DNA of 64,000 nt from Coniferiporia sulphurascens (lineage: Eukaryota > Basidiomycota > Agaricomycetes > Hymenochaetales > Hymenochaetaceae): NCBI GenBank assembly GCA_002794785.1, contig NBBA01000002.1:310001-374000 (forward strand). Reading direction: 5' to 3'. Positions 13,739 to 25,883 of the stretch are shown piece after piece. The first letter of the stretch is position 1. Every line of letters starts with the position of its first letter. The position numbers were made by a program, and so were the translations under genes. The notes beneath the pieces were generated by a model. That model had not been told where the DNA came from, made no database searches, and was given only the letters and a program-made list of their open reading frames with translations.

Positions 13739-15634
13739 ATGACATAGATAGCAACGTCTCTAAACTATTCCGAAACCCCGGACGTGTACCTGCCCCGGCC
13801 ATAAATGTATGTTCGATTTACTTGTCTCCTTACATCCAATACGCGTCCTAACTTACTCTTAAAGGATCCGAATTAGTCATTAGTAGTTTTCTTCCAGGTA
13901 TTCATGTGTCCATTCTCTGTTTTCGTGGATCTCACGTGTCAAAATGCTCTCTGTACCCCAATGTAAAAAGTATGTACTTTATTCTAAAAGCGATGTATGT
14001 CTATGTACAAAGAACATGTATAATGGTACTCGCGAAGTCGCGGAACCAGCCAGGTCTTCAAACTAGCTACATACCAAACAGCAATGTGGGAGTCCTAACG
14101 AGCTCAGCTATCCCGACAAGGCATGTTGTTCTTTGTCCAGTGGATCTACGGTGCGAGTGGAAAACTTCCCGCTTCCGCCCTCCCAGGAATGGCAGCAAAA
14201 GCGATCCATCGTTCATCGTCAGTGACAAGCGATCGTTTTACGGACCGATCGCAGTGCGCGGGGCACATCTGACCGTGATCGTTTAACGGAGCTCCGGTAA
14301 TTGGCCCTCCCGTATGAATCTATGGAAGTTCGTATAAATTGATTTCAAAAATTCTCTTTATTCGTGTCCAGGAGCTTTCTGGACACAATTCCATAGAAAA
14401 GAACACGTAGATTTAGCGACATTGAATTGATAGAGTATCCACTGCTAGGTCCATCTGCTCGCCCTATCTATCTAAGAGAAACCGTGGACGAAGCGACATG
14501 ACGACATAGTAGGCGAGGCCCCAGGAAGTGGGTGAATGTTCAGTAGCATTACTATTATGGCGAAGCTAATATTTTCAAAGCTCTACAGTAATGCTACTCC
14601 AGTAGTCTCATGCGATAGTAAAGCACTGTCGCTTCTTCAACGGTGAGCCTGGTCGGATATTGCCGGAATGATTAGCTGAGTCAGACCCCTTGCCTTGTGA
14701 GGAAAGGATCGGCAAGCCATATCAGAAGAAACCATGGACGCCGACAAGTTTTTTTACCGGGGCATAGAAATTAGAACCTTTTACTAAAAGGTATCAGGAA
14801 TGTGCCGGTAAGCAATATAGTTTTTCTGTACCCTACGCGTACCGGAAACTCGATCTAAATTCTGGTCCTTTTAGTCCTCGACTTTTCCCACCAAACGGAC
14901 TCGAATGGTTTCCAAGTTATTGTCTTTAAACTACTGCAACGCCACGTCGCGATTTCATTCAATCAGTTGTAATCTGGCGTCCCATTTTAACGAAGCCGCC
15001 GTTTCCCCAGCCGTGATGGGAGGTGTAGCTGAACTGTGTCTGGCGATGTGGAGCGCTACGAATCTAATTATTTAAATTCAAGTCCAGTTACGAGCGCGTT
15101 CGGGTGCCACAACCATTCTCGGAGCACCCGTATTGCTAACTATTAATTATCCCAAACCCCTACATCCTCTCAAGCCTCCGGGTATGCTGCCGCTAACAAG
15201 ATCCCAGAATCTATTCGTTGAAGGCTCGGACAAACAAGGTGTTCATTGAACCCTCAGGCGAAACTGCGATTCTTTCTAAGTCGGAGAACATGCGGAAACT
15301 GCTCAGTGCTAACACCCAAAACCAAAAACCCAAATACATTGTACCTATATCCACAGCCATAGCTGTAAGATCTCTAGGGGCTTACGGTCACGCTGACCTC
15401 AGTTGAGCCAGTTCTATAGGTTTCCGAGAGGGCGACGTGGGTGTAAGCTAAGAGATGGCTTAAATCAAGACCTATATAGACCTATATAGACCCTGCTTAT
15501 GTAACCACCTTACAATAGCGGTACCGCTGCGGTTTACTAGGAACCTTACAATATGGTGTCTGGTATCTTCTGGGATCAAATGCTGTACTCTGTTGGGTTG
15601 CTCACAGTCGACACCCCGTTACTCTCTTGAGACA
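13739..15634. other. Intergenic between the two tandem copies, with short inverted repeats
   Basis: No gene seen. The stretch around 14930-15010 resembles 11850-11920 upstream of copy A, so the duplication unit includes upstream DNA. A perfect 8-bp stem hairpin (GTGTCCAG...CTGGACAC) lies at 14366-14388. A 12-bp inverted repeat (AGTAGCATTACT / AGTAATGCTACT) spans about 14542-14599. A direct repeat of GACCTATATA lies at 15469-15493, just upstream of copy B. Confidence 0.45.
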
Positions 15635-17251
15635 ATGACTACGTTCTAGCAAAAATCAAGTCTTGAAGATAACGCTGAGTCAGTTTTATTGCAACTTGAA
15701 CGCGACACGCCTCATAGTAGCCGGCGTTCCATCTTCTCGCTATCAACGTCTTCAACTGTGACCTTGTTTAATGTCGCTGGCCCAGGTCGTATCATAGACA
15801 AATATGTCTACCGGCCGGGAGGACGGTTGGTCGAGAAAGTCCTTGATCGTTTTACCCCTAACAGACAAATCCATCGAGCTACCCGCGCGATAAATCAAGC
15901 CTTCGAATCTGCACTTTCCAATTCTCCCGAAGACATTATTTCCTATAAATACGACTCACTGGAAATACGCAAGAAAACTGGGATGAAGGGATTGTTTCAC
16001 GTTTGGGGAGTACAAGACCTGCCAGGATGGAATGAGGAGACTGTTTCAAGAGAATGTATGGCGCTTGTTCGGCTCGCTGGGTTCGTCACGTCCTCCTTAG
16101 CTTCCTCCGTTAAGGTAGAATAAAATCTCCACGATTAGGCATTCTTCATTTTATATCCAACTTAAAGCTATTACAAGCATTAACAATCTAACACATGACT
16201 ACCCACGACTTCGCCTCTATCTCGAAATTCATGAACTGACGAGGAGATTTACAAATTCGCCCTCGAAAGCCATGATTAGGATTTGCCAATCCAGCCCCTC
16301 GTTCCTTTTCTATGGAGAATCGCAACCGCAAGACCTTACGCAGACAACCGACATACTCCGTCGCCTTTCATTGGATTGGACACCGGACTTGAGAATATCA
16401 CGGAAAAACCTTCATCTACTCCGTCCGGGCCTGCTTTCGTTTCTTGGCGACGCCCTATTATGTCATGCGTACGAAGTCCTATTTTCCTGTGTATGTACAA
16501 CTCTGAGTCTCCCAAACCCTTTTCTAGTTCCCGCAGACTGTCGCCTCTTTTGGCGGATGTCGTTGCAGATATGCTTCGCATAGAGGGACTCTATTGCTTT
16601 GACTTTGATGTCCCTCGGAATGATTTTCGCAATGAGCCTCTCGTCCAGTTCTGGGAGAAATGCAGTGTGATTTTGAATGCCAGTGGAAGGTCCTCGTCAA
16701 TGTTACTTTATCGATTGGGACATTTGTTATACAAGGGCCTACAAGAGACATGGCATGGACCTGAGATTTTACAGCTTCCAAGTCGCCCAATGGAACAAGT
16801 CGGGTATATTATACGAATAAGCTTCAAGACTGCTCTCGGCCTCATGTATGTCAAGCCACATACCTTATATCAACGATTACGAGGGTTTCCCGGGCTGACA
16901 CAAAAATTTATCACGTACAGGAGTTTGACAGAAGGGGGTTACAGAATACCTTTATATACACATATTTGCGGCCTGTCAAGCTTTAGAGATCTCGTACAGG
17001 AAAAGTCAGGTCTACCGAAAGCGAGAATTGAGGAGGAGTGGCGAATTTGTTTCTGGGAACTCGAAATAGACAGGGCGTGGTCACTCTGGCAATGGCCGAC
17101 CAGCGGCAGTGTCCCAGGTCCGGAAACCAACTCGACTGGCGAGGAAAATCATGAGGGGTTCTCCTCTCCGTCCTCAAACCCTGTATGCATCGCCAATGAC
17201 GATGGATCGGGAGCGTGGAACGCATCGGACATCACAATCTCTCGTTTTTAG
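15635..17251 (+). pseudogene. Copy B of the uncharacterised tandem gene, with an early in-frame stop
   Basis: Same four-exon plan as copy A: 15635-16080, 16178-16469, 16528-16845 and 16921-17251. Donor and acceptor positions are conserved (for example ATGTATGTC and ACGTACAG for the last intron). The body of the protein aligns with copy A throughout: GPGRIIDKYVY, WGVQDLPGWNE, RPGLLSFLGDAL. The ATG at 15635 matches the start of copy A, but the fifth codon is TAG (15647-15649) where copy A has a Gln codon. No other in-frame ATG occurs before the conserved core. The rest of the frame is open to 17251, so loss of the start region is either recent or bypassed by an unseen upstream exon. The C-terminus is longer than in copy A. 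Function unknown. Confidence 0.6.
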
Positions 17252-17865
17252 TCCGAGACATCCCTGCCGCGCCCGTAACCGTACGTCCAATGATAGTTTT
17301 ATCGGCCCGTATTTTTATACATGCCCTGACGCGTTCATATGGGATTTAAAACATTTATATAAGCTACTCCTATTGTTTTGCCAAGCAACACAGGCTCGTG
17401 CGAACATCGCCCCCTCTCTGAGACTCTGTTCCTGTGTAATTAATATTCATGTATTAAGATCATGTCAGTCCCCCAGTATACGAGTATGTATCAGAACTCT
17501 CGAATAAACGTATACATACGTGTAAAACAATTGTATCCGATAGAGCTAGCGGACCTACACTGGCAGGACTGGTTATGAGTCCGGGTTCAACCCTTGTTGT
17601 CTTGGTGTTCCAGGTACGAGTTCTAACGATCTGCGTTATCGCAATACGAAATCTTCTGGGGTCCTCGCCCAGCACTCTTATAACATATACATAATAAAGG
17701 AACATAGGGTAAATTTCAAATGACCTCGGGGCATCCGATAAGCACTTTTACCCACTACCATCGAAGTGAGTCCTGTCCGCACAGAATGAATAAAACAAAA
17801 CAGAAAGACAAGAAGACAGGATAACGACACAAGACCAGATAACAACAATTTTTTTCAATTGCAGG
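17252..17865. other. Intergenic between convergent genes
   Basis: No gene seen. It must hold the 3' ends of copy B (+) and the glycosidase (-). AT-rich stretches such as 17690-17700 and 17780-17800 contain AATAAA-like words on the + strand. Confidence 0.35.
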
Positions 17866-20209
17866 CTAGAGCGCCTTGGCCATCCCCTCCGCTCTCACAT
17901 TCCAACCCGACTTCGGGAATCCCGGAGCCGTGCCGTTGCTCCCATCCCAACCCTCAGCCATCATCGCCACAGCGAGCAACAGACCGCCGGAACCGGGGAA
18001 GTAGGGTACAGGAGCACGCGCACCACCAGTCGGCATTCCTACGTCGTCGAATGTGAAGATATCGTTCAGAAGCCAAGAGACAGCCTGGTCGGGCTCGTCG
18101 TTGCGCGCAGCGGACATGGCGAGCAGGCCGAAGTCCCATCTACGAGCGAAAGTCAGGTGCGTTTAGTTAAATTTATATTGGCGCAAAGCGAATTGAATAC
18201 CAACCCCCAGCAGTTCGAGATGTTCCAATGCGTCCAGACTTTCTCCATTGTCGCCTTAGCTATCGTGAGGTTTAGGTCTGGCGTCTCAGGGAGCCAGCCG
18301 TACAAGCCGACAAGTGCGGGATGGTCATTCAAGTACGCCGGGTCGGTCCAAAAGTCGGTCTCAATATCCTCGTAAACCATATACGTTCCATTGTTAATCG
18401 GTAGGTTCGCGAGGTTCGCGCGAACGGTCTCCCACGTCTCAGGAACGTCCTCATGTAAGCGGTCCAACCACGTCTGCGCGAGTTCAAACCCGAAGTTCCA
18501 GTACGCGAGCTCGAAAGAAGGGTTGCGCGTGACGAGCGGGTCTGTGTCCTCGCTCACAACGTACATCGGCGGGCCCACGTCATAACGGCCGGTGCTCGAA
18601 TTGTGGAACGCGAACACGCTCATCCAGTCCGCCGTCTCGTACACGACTTCGCGCCACTTCTCCAGCGTCGCGGCGGTGGGGAAGGCGCGGTACTCGTATT
18701 CTGCGAAGACGAGCGGGTGCACCTGCTGCCAGATGAGGAGTTCATTAATCTCACCTGGGGCGCTGCGGCCTGTCGGGTCCGTCATCTTCGACCAGCGTGC
18801 ACCGGAGGGCCAGGACTCCTGTACTTGGGCACGAGCAATAGATGTAGGGAGGAAACGATTGTACACGGATGAAGAACGATGGAGGAGATCCCACTGCGAC
18901 CAAAGCGCCCAATGTACGCTGTGCCAGTAATACATCTCCATGTGAAATTTGCCGTACTGAAAAACAATCACGATTAAAACATATCGAAATCGAGGGCGAA
19001 CACAAACGCACCCAACCGTTGTTGACTAGTCCTGACTAGACAAACTGTCAGCAATTTTTCAGTAAAAACGGATGGTCCTGAACGAACCTCCTGTGGTGGG
19101 TAATCGCCTGCTTCGTTAACGCGAAGAAGATATTGCGATAGGATTATTCTGCGCTGCAGCTCATCTGCCCTTGAATCAGTCGAGGACGTATACACGCCGA
19201 CAAACCCTCCTTCTGACCAATACGATTCCCAAGCTGATATTGAAGATAACTGAACATAATCATAGTCCACCAGAAAGCTCGGGGACTCCAGCGTGAACGA
19301 TGCAGTGATGGAGAACGTCGAGGAGCGGATGGACGGACGCATACTGTATCTATGAGTGCTGGGGGAGTCGCGGGTGATTTTGAAGGGGGATCCTCCGATG
19401 GTGGTCACGAATGAGTTATTGACGAGTGTGTGCAAGATTTCTGCCTGGGCTCCCAATGCAACAGAATAGCCCTGCACAAGCTTCGTCGTGTGATTTGCGG
19501 TCAAATTGAATAGACCAACGAACGGGTCGGAGAATTTCTGCGAACCGTCATTCCATGGGAAATCAACGAACAAACCGAGTCTTCCTTCCGCTACGAGCTC
19601 CGAATCGACCTGCACACCGACCGTGTCGCCATCTTGGGCACACGTCGTTGTGACGGCGACCTGCGTACCATCCAGAAGGAACGTGCTCGTAATCTGTCCC
19701 GTCCAGAGATCAAGTGTCTGCTTCTTCGATTCGAGGTCAGCTTCGGTCACGTTCATAACTTCGCCAGACGATGTCAGAAAGAGCAGACCGAATCGTCCTA
19801 AATTGACACGATTTGGGTTCGCGATGAGCCATTGCTGAATATCCGCGACCCCACCATACATGTAGGTAACATTCAGACCGTGATTGTCCAGTGAAACGCC
19901 CTTGTAATTGAGGATGTCTTCGAGCGTCCTACCAGGAGGCAAGGAGTCATTCTTCCACCCCCAGGACGACATGATCGCGAAAGGCTCGAAAGTCTGAAGA
20001 CCAGTAACATCCGTGCCAAACGCGAAGTTCCCATTGCCAACCTGCATGGGCGTGGTGGCACTGGACGCATTACGCGACGGATTGTAGCGTGTCACTATAG
20101 ACTGACGATTGATCTTGCTCGCATGAGCTGCAAGAAATACATCACCAGAGACCACTGCGAGTGTTGTCCAAAGAGTCACAGAAAGCGAGACTAGTAACTT
20201 GAGGAGCAT
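17866..20209 (-). CDS. Secreted six-hairpin glycosidase-like protein (GH65/GH95-like fold)
   Basis: Four exons read leftward: 19088-20209, 19012-19035, 18205-18956 and 17866-18139, giving 723 residues. The introns are 52, 55 and 65 nt. The second exon is only 24 nt and supplies SGLVNNGW, which completes the family motif between PPQE and YGKFHMEMYYWH. The N-terminus (MLLKLLVSLSVTLWTTLAVVSG) is a typical signal peptide, and many N-x-S/T sites follow, so the product is secreted and glycosylated. An N-terminal beta-rich domain (residues 30-330, with NPSRNASSATTPMQVGNGNFAFG) precedes a helical (alpha/alpha)6-barrel-like domain with MEMYYWHSVHW and NCWGWDFGLLAM. This layout belongs to the six-hairpin glycosidases. 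The substrate is not predictable, but plant or fungal cell-wall sugars are plausible for a wood or litter fungus. The gene looks complete. Confidence 0.8.
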
Positions 20210-22050
20210 GGCTGGCGCGCCTTCAGAATGGCAGCTCGAAGACGGCGACGAACGCGACTAAAGACATTTTCAAAAAATACGGATTTAAGTGCGAATAAGC
20301 GGGACGCGAGCGCAAAGAGCAGATGATGCATTCACGAGACCAGCGGCACCATCGCGACGCGTCGGGTGCTCGTCATGGCAGTCCAGAGAAAGAAACAAAG
20401 CGCGCCGAGCGGTCCGGGCCGACCCCGCTTTATTTTCCCGCAATCATGTGCACACTAAAACCGGGGCCGGCTGTTAGTGTATCCACAGAGGCCTCGTACT
20501 TACCCTGTGCTTGAAAATAAGTCAACGCTCTTAGTTGCAATTGATATCTACCATTAGATACTAGCATTAGCAGAAAGAAAGAAGCCAGTAAACGAACCGC
20601 GGTATGCATTCTAAGTATTCAAAATACCATCCTCCGCCGTCATCACCGCTGTCCGCCACTTACTCCTTTTTGCCGGTGTTTCGCCGGGGACAAATTCCAT
20701 TCGTGAATCTTTCCCCCTAAAATACATACAGCCAACCGCGTAATTTCGGTCATAGTCTCTTACGCAAGTTACTTCATGTACTGTACCTGTGCCTCAGCGT
20801 CTTTGAAACACCATGTCAATCACCATTTTTGCCCTGACATCGCTCTGCCCGGACCGTCGGTGACCAGTTAGGGAAAAAAAAAATTTCCTTCTTCCAAGAA
20901 AGGGAAAAACCTGGGGTCATCCCCACAAGAATTGCAGAGGGCCTGGCGATAAGTTCCCATTTTTGTGATTGGCCCACAGGGGCTGTATTCACCCGTCCGC
21001 CCAGTTAACATTGCTGTAACAATGCAGAAAAACAGTTTAAGGTAGGGCCGTCCGGATCTACTTGTTTTGAGGAATACCCTGTACTCGGTTGGTCGGTCCA
21101 TCCTTCACTTTCCTGGCTCCGTTCAAGACATTGTAAGCTATTCGGTAAATCGGTCAAGAAGGCGTAAAGAGACAGGAGGGATGAATCCTGGAGGCAGCTT
21201 ACAATCCGCTTTTAATTCACGATTTAAACCAACGCAAATCAGTTCACGGTAGTACGGCCCCGGGAGCATCTACAGAACTGCTTCGCTGCTAAAGAAAATA
21301 CACAGCAGGAGCAAGGGGAGTTCAACAGTGTCACCAATGAACAAGAACATAGTCAGCGGTTGAGGAGATGCTGCAAAATAAGGATGCCTGTGCCAAACAG
21401 GCAGAGAACGACTCGCTTTGAAAAAAGGCAGCCTTGAAGATAATCGATAGGTTCGCTTAGACGGTCGGCAGTTCGGTGATAGCCGGCCGACGAGCCGAAT
21501 CAGCAGATAAAGATAATCGTCCCCGCATCGCATCAGAGTCAGACTCGGAGCGAAACAGGCCACTTGTGCTTCTTGCTGAACTTCAGGATGGACAACAATC
21601 GGTAGTGAACAAAGGGGAACAGGAGTACATACTTCGCACTTCGAGGGTAAGCACCTGGGTTACTCGTGATGCTTATAAAATGTTACGTAATGGTTCTTAT
21701 CAAGATCCAAGCCCGGACGCCAAACTTGGTTTTTATATTTGTTGCCCAGTCTACAACATTATGCAGCCTTACTGTCGCATGTCCCCTCTAAAAAGTCACT
21801 TCCTGATACAGGACTGCGATTTCCGGCTTCCACATCGTGGAGATGGAATCAAAAAGGTCCACCTAAGCTGTTGCATAGCATATAAGTCTTACTGGCCTGT
21901 TTTCGGCAAAAGCTTGATATGTTACCATGGCCAGCTTAAGAGCGACTTTTGTTTCGGATGTGACTTTGGAAGAGGGGGTATCCAATAGTATGGCACGTAT
22001 ATCAAACAAATGTATGCTATGATGTACAGAATATCGTATGTCCGCGGTTC
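20210..22050. other. Intergenic, no supportable gene
   Basis: This holds the promoter of the glycosidase (start codon at 20209, read leftward) and the 3' region of the pseudokinase gene. An open frame of 170 codons at 21476-21988 (+) has no recognisable motif or splice pattern and is not called. The A-rich run at 20875-20884 is simple sequence. Confidence 0.4.
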
Positions 22051-23886
22051 CTACATTCTAATCTGGCGAAGCTTCGACAACACATCTCTGAGGAAAACAA
22101 ATGGACTATGGCTGTTCGCCCCGGCACTCGCTCTCTCTGCCTCCTGTCTCTCGCTAAATTCAAGACAGGCGACGACAACGTCCTTATACATGCCTCCCAT
22201 GACTTTGCCCACCTGCTCTTCCGCGAACTTGATCAAGTCTTTTCTCCTCAGACTCCAAACGTCGTCGCGGATGCCTCCGTTTTTCGTTTTGTAATGCTTG
22301 CAGTCGTCGGAGAGGTCGCACACCGTAGGGTCCAGCATGAACAGCTTCCGCTCCTCGTTCCAGGCAAATAAGGACTTCCAGAGTCCGATCTCGAGTAGGC
22401 AGATCCCGAGGCTGTAGATATCGTCTTCCATCTGATATGCGATCAATCGTCCGCCGCCAGGTGCTCGTATCAGTTGTCGCGGATGGAGGTACAGCTTCTG
22501 CGTGATACCATGATCGTCGAACGTATTCATGGCTGTGAACGAGCTATTCGAGCGTGCGTTGATATACCCCGCGAGGAAGGGCGTTCCCAGCTTGTTTGAC
22601 GACTCCGCGCCAGCTTCGCCACTTCCGTCTTCAGGATCGAGCACCAGAATCGTTTCCGGCCGGATAAACTTGTGCACGATATCGACAGAGTGAAGGATAT
22701 GGACGCTCGTCGCGAGCGTCAAGGCAAATCCAAGGCGTGCATCGAGATTATGCTGGCCCGTCCCGGGAGTGGATAGCAGCCGTCTCAGTGTACGTGGTCG
22801 AGAATGGAAAGCCTTGAGCGGAAGAGTAAGGACCAAGTCGTTTTGGTCTGTGCTCAAAAGCGTATAGCCGCAACACCTCAGGATTCCGATCGTCATATTC
22901 GATGAGCCATCCTCCGCACGCGGCTCGACGCCAAGCAGGCGTGCAATGCGTTTTGTATCGTCAGTGGCCGTATCGATGCGACCTTCCAGGAAATAGTCTC
23001 GTACAGCCCTGCGATCGACGATGCAGCCCTTGTAGTCGCCCTCCGTGACCAAATAGAGGCTGGTAGCAACATCCGGATCGATCGGTTGCATGAACTCGTC
23101 CGGAATCGGGGGTATGTCTTTCGGAATGAAGCCATTCTTGGGGTCATCGCGGGCACGCGCCTTCTTGATGAAAAGCACGCTGCCATCCGAGTACCGGATA
23201 TGCGCAGGGAGTTGGCTGATACTGATCAGCTGCGTAAGAGTCGTGTACGATCTGGACATCCTGTCGATCGTGTCTCTGAGGTCTGGATAGTGAACGAGGA
23301 AGGCGATACGACCGGTAACGTTCGAAACCGCGTGTCCTCTCTGTGGGAGCAGCTGAGGCTGTTGTTCCACTGGTTCGGCCTCCGGTAAAGTTACGGGTTT
23401 CGACTTCATGATGAACCGCCTCCTGAGTCGGCTGAGATCAAGGATCCGGCGAGTAGTCCTCCAGCACCCTACGCTCTCAGGGAGAGCTACGGAGCTATTT
23501 TCCTTCTCGACTTTGACAGGAGTCAGGTTGGCGCTCGACAGAGTCTCTACGTCCGAATCTTCCGCGATCTCTTTGAATCTCTCAGCCCCGTCCTCGTCAC
23601 CGAGCTCGATCCCGGTCCTTTTTGCCCAGGTCAGAAGTTCCGCTTTAACCTCCTTCACTGCGGATACCGCTGAATCGTAGGATCTGGCCATGTTTGCTCG
23701 GTCGCCTGGGTTGACATTGCCTGGGACAGACTCCAGATGGCTGAGATGCTCCGCGATCTGAAGGACGTATCCCAAGTCGTCGACGTAGTGCTTGTCAATG
23801 GCATTGTAGCCCTCGAGAAGACGGATGCATTTGACGATAACTTCGACGGACTGGATTACGCCAAGCACGGTCTGGAAGATGTCCAT
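22051..23886 (-). CDS. Intronless pseudokinase with helical N-terminal domain (HeLo/MLKL-like design)
   Basis: A single open frame of 611 residues. Residues 1-110 are amphipathic helices starting MDIFQTVLGVIQSVEV and resemble the helical-bundle N-termini of fungal HeLo-type proteins. Residues 270-600 form a kinase-like domain without catalytic residues. The position of HRDLKPEN reads HKFIRPETIL (405-414), the DFG position reads AGY (439-441), and no convincing VAIK lysine is seen. RPETIL-type variants of this loop are typical of kinase-like domains in fungal HeLo-domain proteins, which act in incompatibility and cell death; that link is by architecture only. The lack of introns is odd beside heavily split neighbours. 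A truncated copy of its 5' end lies at 29600-29942. Membrane action and cell-death function are inference. Confidence 0.75.
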   Translation of the reverse strand: MDIFQTVLGVIQSVEVIVKCIRLLEGYNAIDKHYVDDLGYVLQIAEHLSHLESVPGNVNPGDRANMARSYDSAVSAVKEVKAELLTWAKRTGIELGDEDGAERFKEIAEDSDVETLSSANLTPVKVEKENSSVALPESVGCWRTTRRILDLSRLRRRFIMKSKPVTLPEAEPVEQQPQLLPQRGHAVSNVTGRIAFLVHYPDLRDTIDRMSRSYTTLTQLISISQLPAHIRYSDGSVLFIKKARARDDPKNGFIPKDIPPIPDEFMQPIDPDVATSLYLVTEGDYKGCIVDRRAVRDYFLEGRIDTATDDTKRIARLLGVEPRAEDGSSNMTIGILRCCGYTLLSTDQNDLVLTLPLKAFHSRPRTLRRLLSTPGTGQHNLDARLGFALTLATSVHILHSVDIVHKFIRPETILVLDPEDGSGEAGAESSNKLGTPFLAGYINARSNSSFTAMNTFDDHGITQKLYLHPRQLIRAPGGGRLIAYQMEDDIYSLGICLLEIGLWKSLFAWNEERKLFMLDPTVCDLSDDCKHYKTKNGGIRDDVWSLRRKDLIKFAEEQVGKVMGGMYKDVVVACLEFSERQEAERASAGANSHSPFVFLRDVLSKLRQIRM

Positions 23887-24548
23887 GATCTGCTCTTTAG
23901 GAGGACTATAATCAGCTTCTTTCTCAGGAAGACGATAGTTGCATTGCTACTCACAATAGTGGGCCTTTGGAAAGATAGGTTACGGGATAGATGCAGTTAG
24001 ATGTCGTTAGCAGTCTGTCAAGCCGGCTTGAGAGGAGAAAACGAACGGGTATGTTGTCGACGAAGTCAGGCTGGCCTATTAACTGATCGGCTAGGGACAG
24101 CGCAAGGAACAAAAGGAACACAAGGACAACGTTTCTTCATGACGGCAGACGAGTACAATAAAACACAATGGCGGTAAAAGCGTATCCGAGTTGACCAGTA
24201 GCCCGCGATACTACAAGGGACACATTCGGACCTATATGGACGGCAACCGGCGGATCGCCGCTTCCAATTCTCTTATTCGGAAGCGCTGATTACTGCTCAC
24301 GATCACGGAAGCAAAACACGATGCACGCATCCCTTTATCCTCATGTTCTTTCCGACTTTCAATATCTCTGCACGATCTAATTGTGACCAGGGACCCTTAC
24401 TAACATTACCAATGCCTTGATGTATGAGTACATCCGATTGTAAACAAATCGAAACAGCGGCCAAAGAGTGTAAACAAGATTTAACGTCACTAAATAATTA
24501 TTTCCGCGGAAAAGGAGCTCCTAAATGCATTTGTAAGAACTGTATGTA
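23887..24548. other. Promoter region of the pseudokinase gene, duplicated at 29880-30345
   Basis: About 24000-24350 is nearly identical to about 30005-30345, including the run from the AACGTTTCTTCATGACGGCA word through GGACCTATATGGACGG. The copied block lies upstream of the leftward start codon at 23886 and includes its likely promoter. No gene is seen within it. The 3' UTR of the next gene lies at the right edge. Confidence 0.6.
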
Positions 24549-25883
24549 TCATATGTGGTGGTGGACAGAAATATACGTACTGATTAGATCTTTGACGAGT
24601 TTAGAGCTGACGCGCCTGACGGACAAGACGTCCAAAACAAGACGTTCAAGTCTTCCGGCCTTCGTATCCTTCAGGTACCACTGGAGTGTGTGGGGACGTT
24701 GGCGACTTAGCAGCTCTTCGAAAAGCTCCAGTGCTTTCTTTGACGAAGGCCGATCATCAGGATCCTCTTGCGTCATAGCTTCGACCAGTGATGAGAGGAA
24801 TTTCAGGTTGACGTATCTCTGTAGTGTAGTAGCATCTTGGATATGTATCTTCACTTCAACAGAGAAAAACACTCACGACGAGAAGTCGATCTTTGTACAG
24901 GTTACCGAGAATGAACACATCAGTGGCGAAGGGGTCATAAGGAATCAAAGACGATAATTCTGGGACGTCTCCATCTCCGCACTTGCGTCCGACTACCTCG
25001 CGCGTATCGCCATTTTGAAAATGTGTCGAGATACCAAAGTCTAAAAAAAAGTACTTTACTCCCTTGACTTCGCTTCGTTTACGATAGGGTGCTGGTTCGA
25101 ATTCAGTCGGCAGAAAGTTGAATCTAACCGGATGAAATCCTTTGGGGTACATATGCCCACCGTCCATCATAATGTTCAAGTAAGTGCAGTCTCTAATAAA
25201 TTATGAGCGTTTCTGAAGATCCTATTGCATGGAGGTACCTATGAGCGACATTCTGGCCGTGTATGAAAGATAGACCCTGTGCAGAATTCATATATGAGTT
25301 AAAACCTCATCGGTATGAAGACAATGCTCACTTCAAGCGTCTGTCTTACGAAATCGACAACTTCGTCAACAGAATTAAACGGAGGCTTGTCGAGAGGTCG
25401 TAGAAGAGGCATCACTATAATCTCAATGCCTTCATCATCCTTTAATTCGAAGTGATCCAAGATAGGAATGCAGTGATTTCTAGGGTCCTGTAGTTTTTCT
25501 CCCGAAGTTAGATACTCTGCAATCGAGCGCTCGTTGGAACGTCTCGATATCTTCTTCAAATATACGGTTAGGCTGTCAGAAACGCGAGTCGCATCCGTTG
25601 TTTTGCTAAACTGTGGGCTTGCCGATGAACACACGCATAGCATAAGCGTTTCTCTACGCACCGGATTAATAATGGAGTCCTCACACAGGATAGGGCTTTT
25701 ATCAGGATCATCGAACCAGGAGGGTCTCCAGTCAGGATGGTAGCGAGGTCTCAATTGGTAGCCATGTTCGAGAAGTACGTCGAAGTGATCTCTCCACCAC
25801 ATTTCTGACGCATCAAGCATTCGAGTCGAATAACCAGGCCTTGTATCTGCGGAAGCTAACTCTGGAGGGTTACTGCCAGACAT
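24549..25883 (-). CDS. Fungal protein kinase, WW-R-D-HF family, copy 1
   Basis: Five exons read leftward: 25662-25883, 25332-25610, 25239-25276, 24877-25192 and 24549-24818, for 374 residues; introns are 46-58 nt. The N-terminus carries the family block MWWRDHFDVLLEHGYQLRPRY and PDWRPSW. The kinase domain begins near TDATRVSDSLTVYLKK and continues through RNHCIPILDHF. Its catalytic loop HRDCTYLN (His179-Asp181-Asn186) is split by an intron after HR, and the metal-binding loop DFG is at 231-233. Catalytic residues look intact, though no clear glycine loop is visible. This is an expanded Agaricomycete kinase family of unknown targets. Exon sizes match copies at 30469-31944 (-) and 38286-39690 (+). 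It lies head to head with the kinase starting at 26347. Confidence 0.8.

Noticed and set aside
21476..21988. Open frame of 170 codons (+)
   Set aside because: No motif, no splice signals in context and no similarity to neighbouring families.
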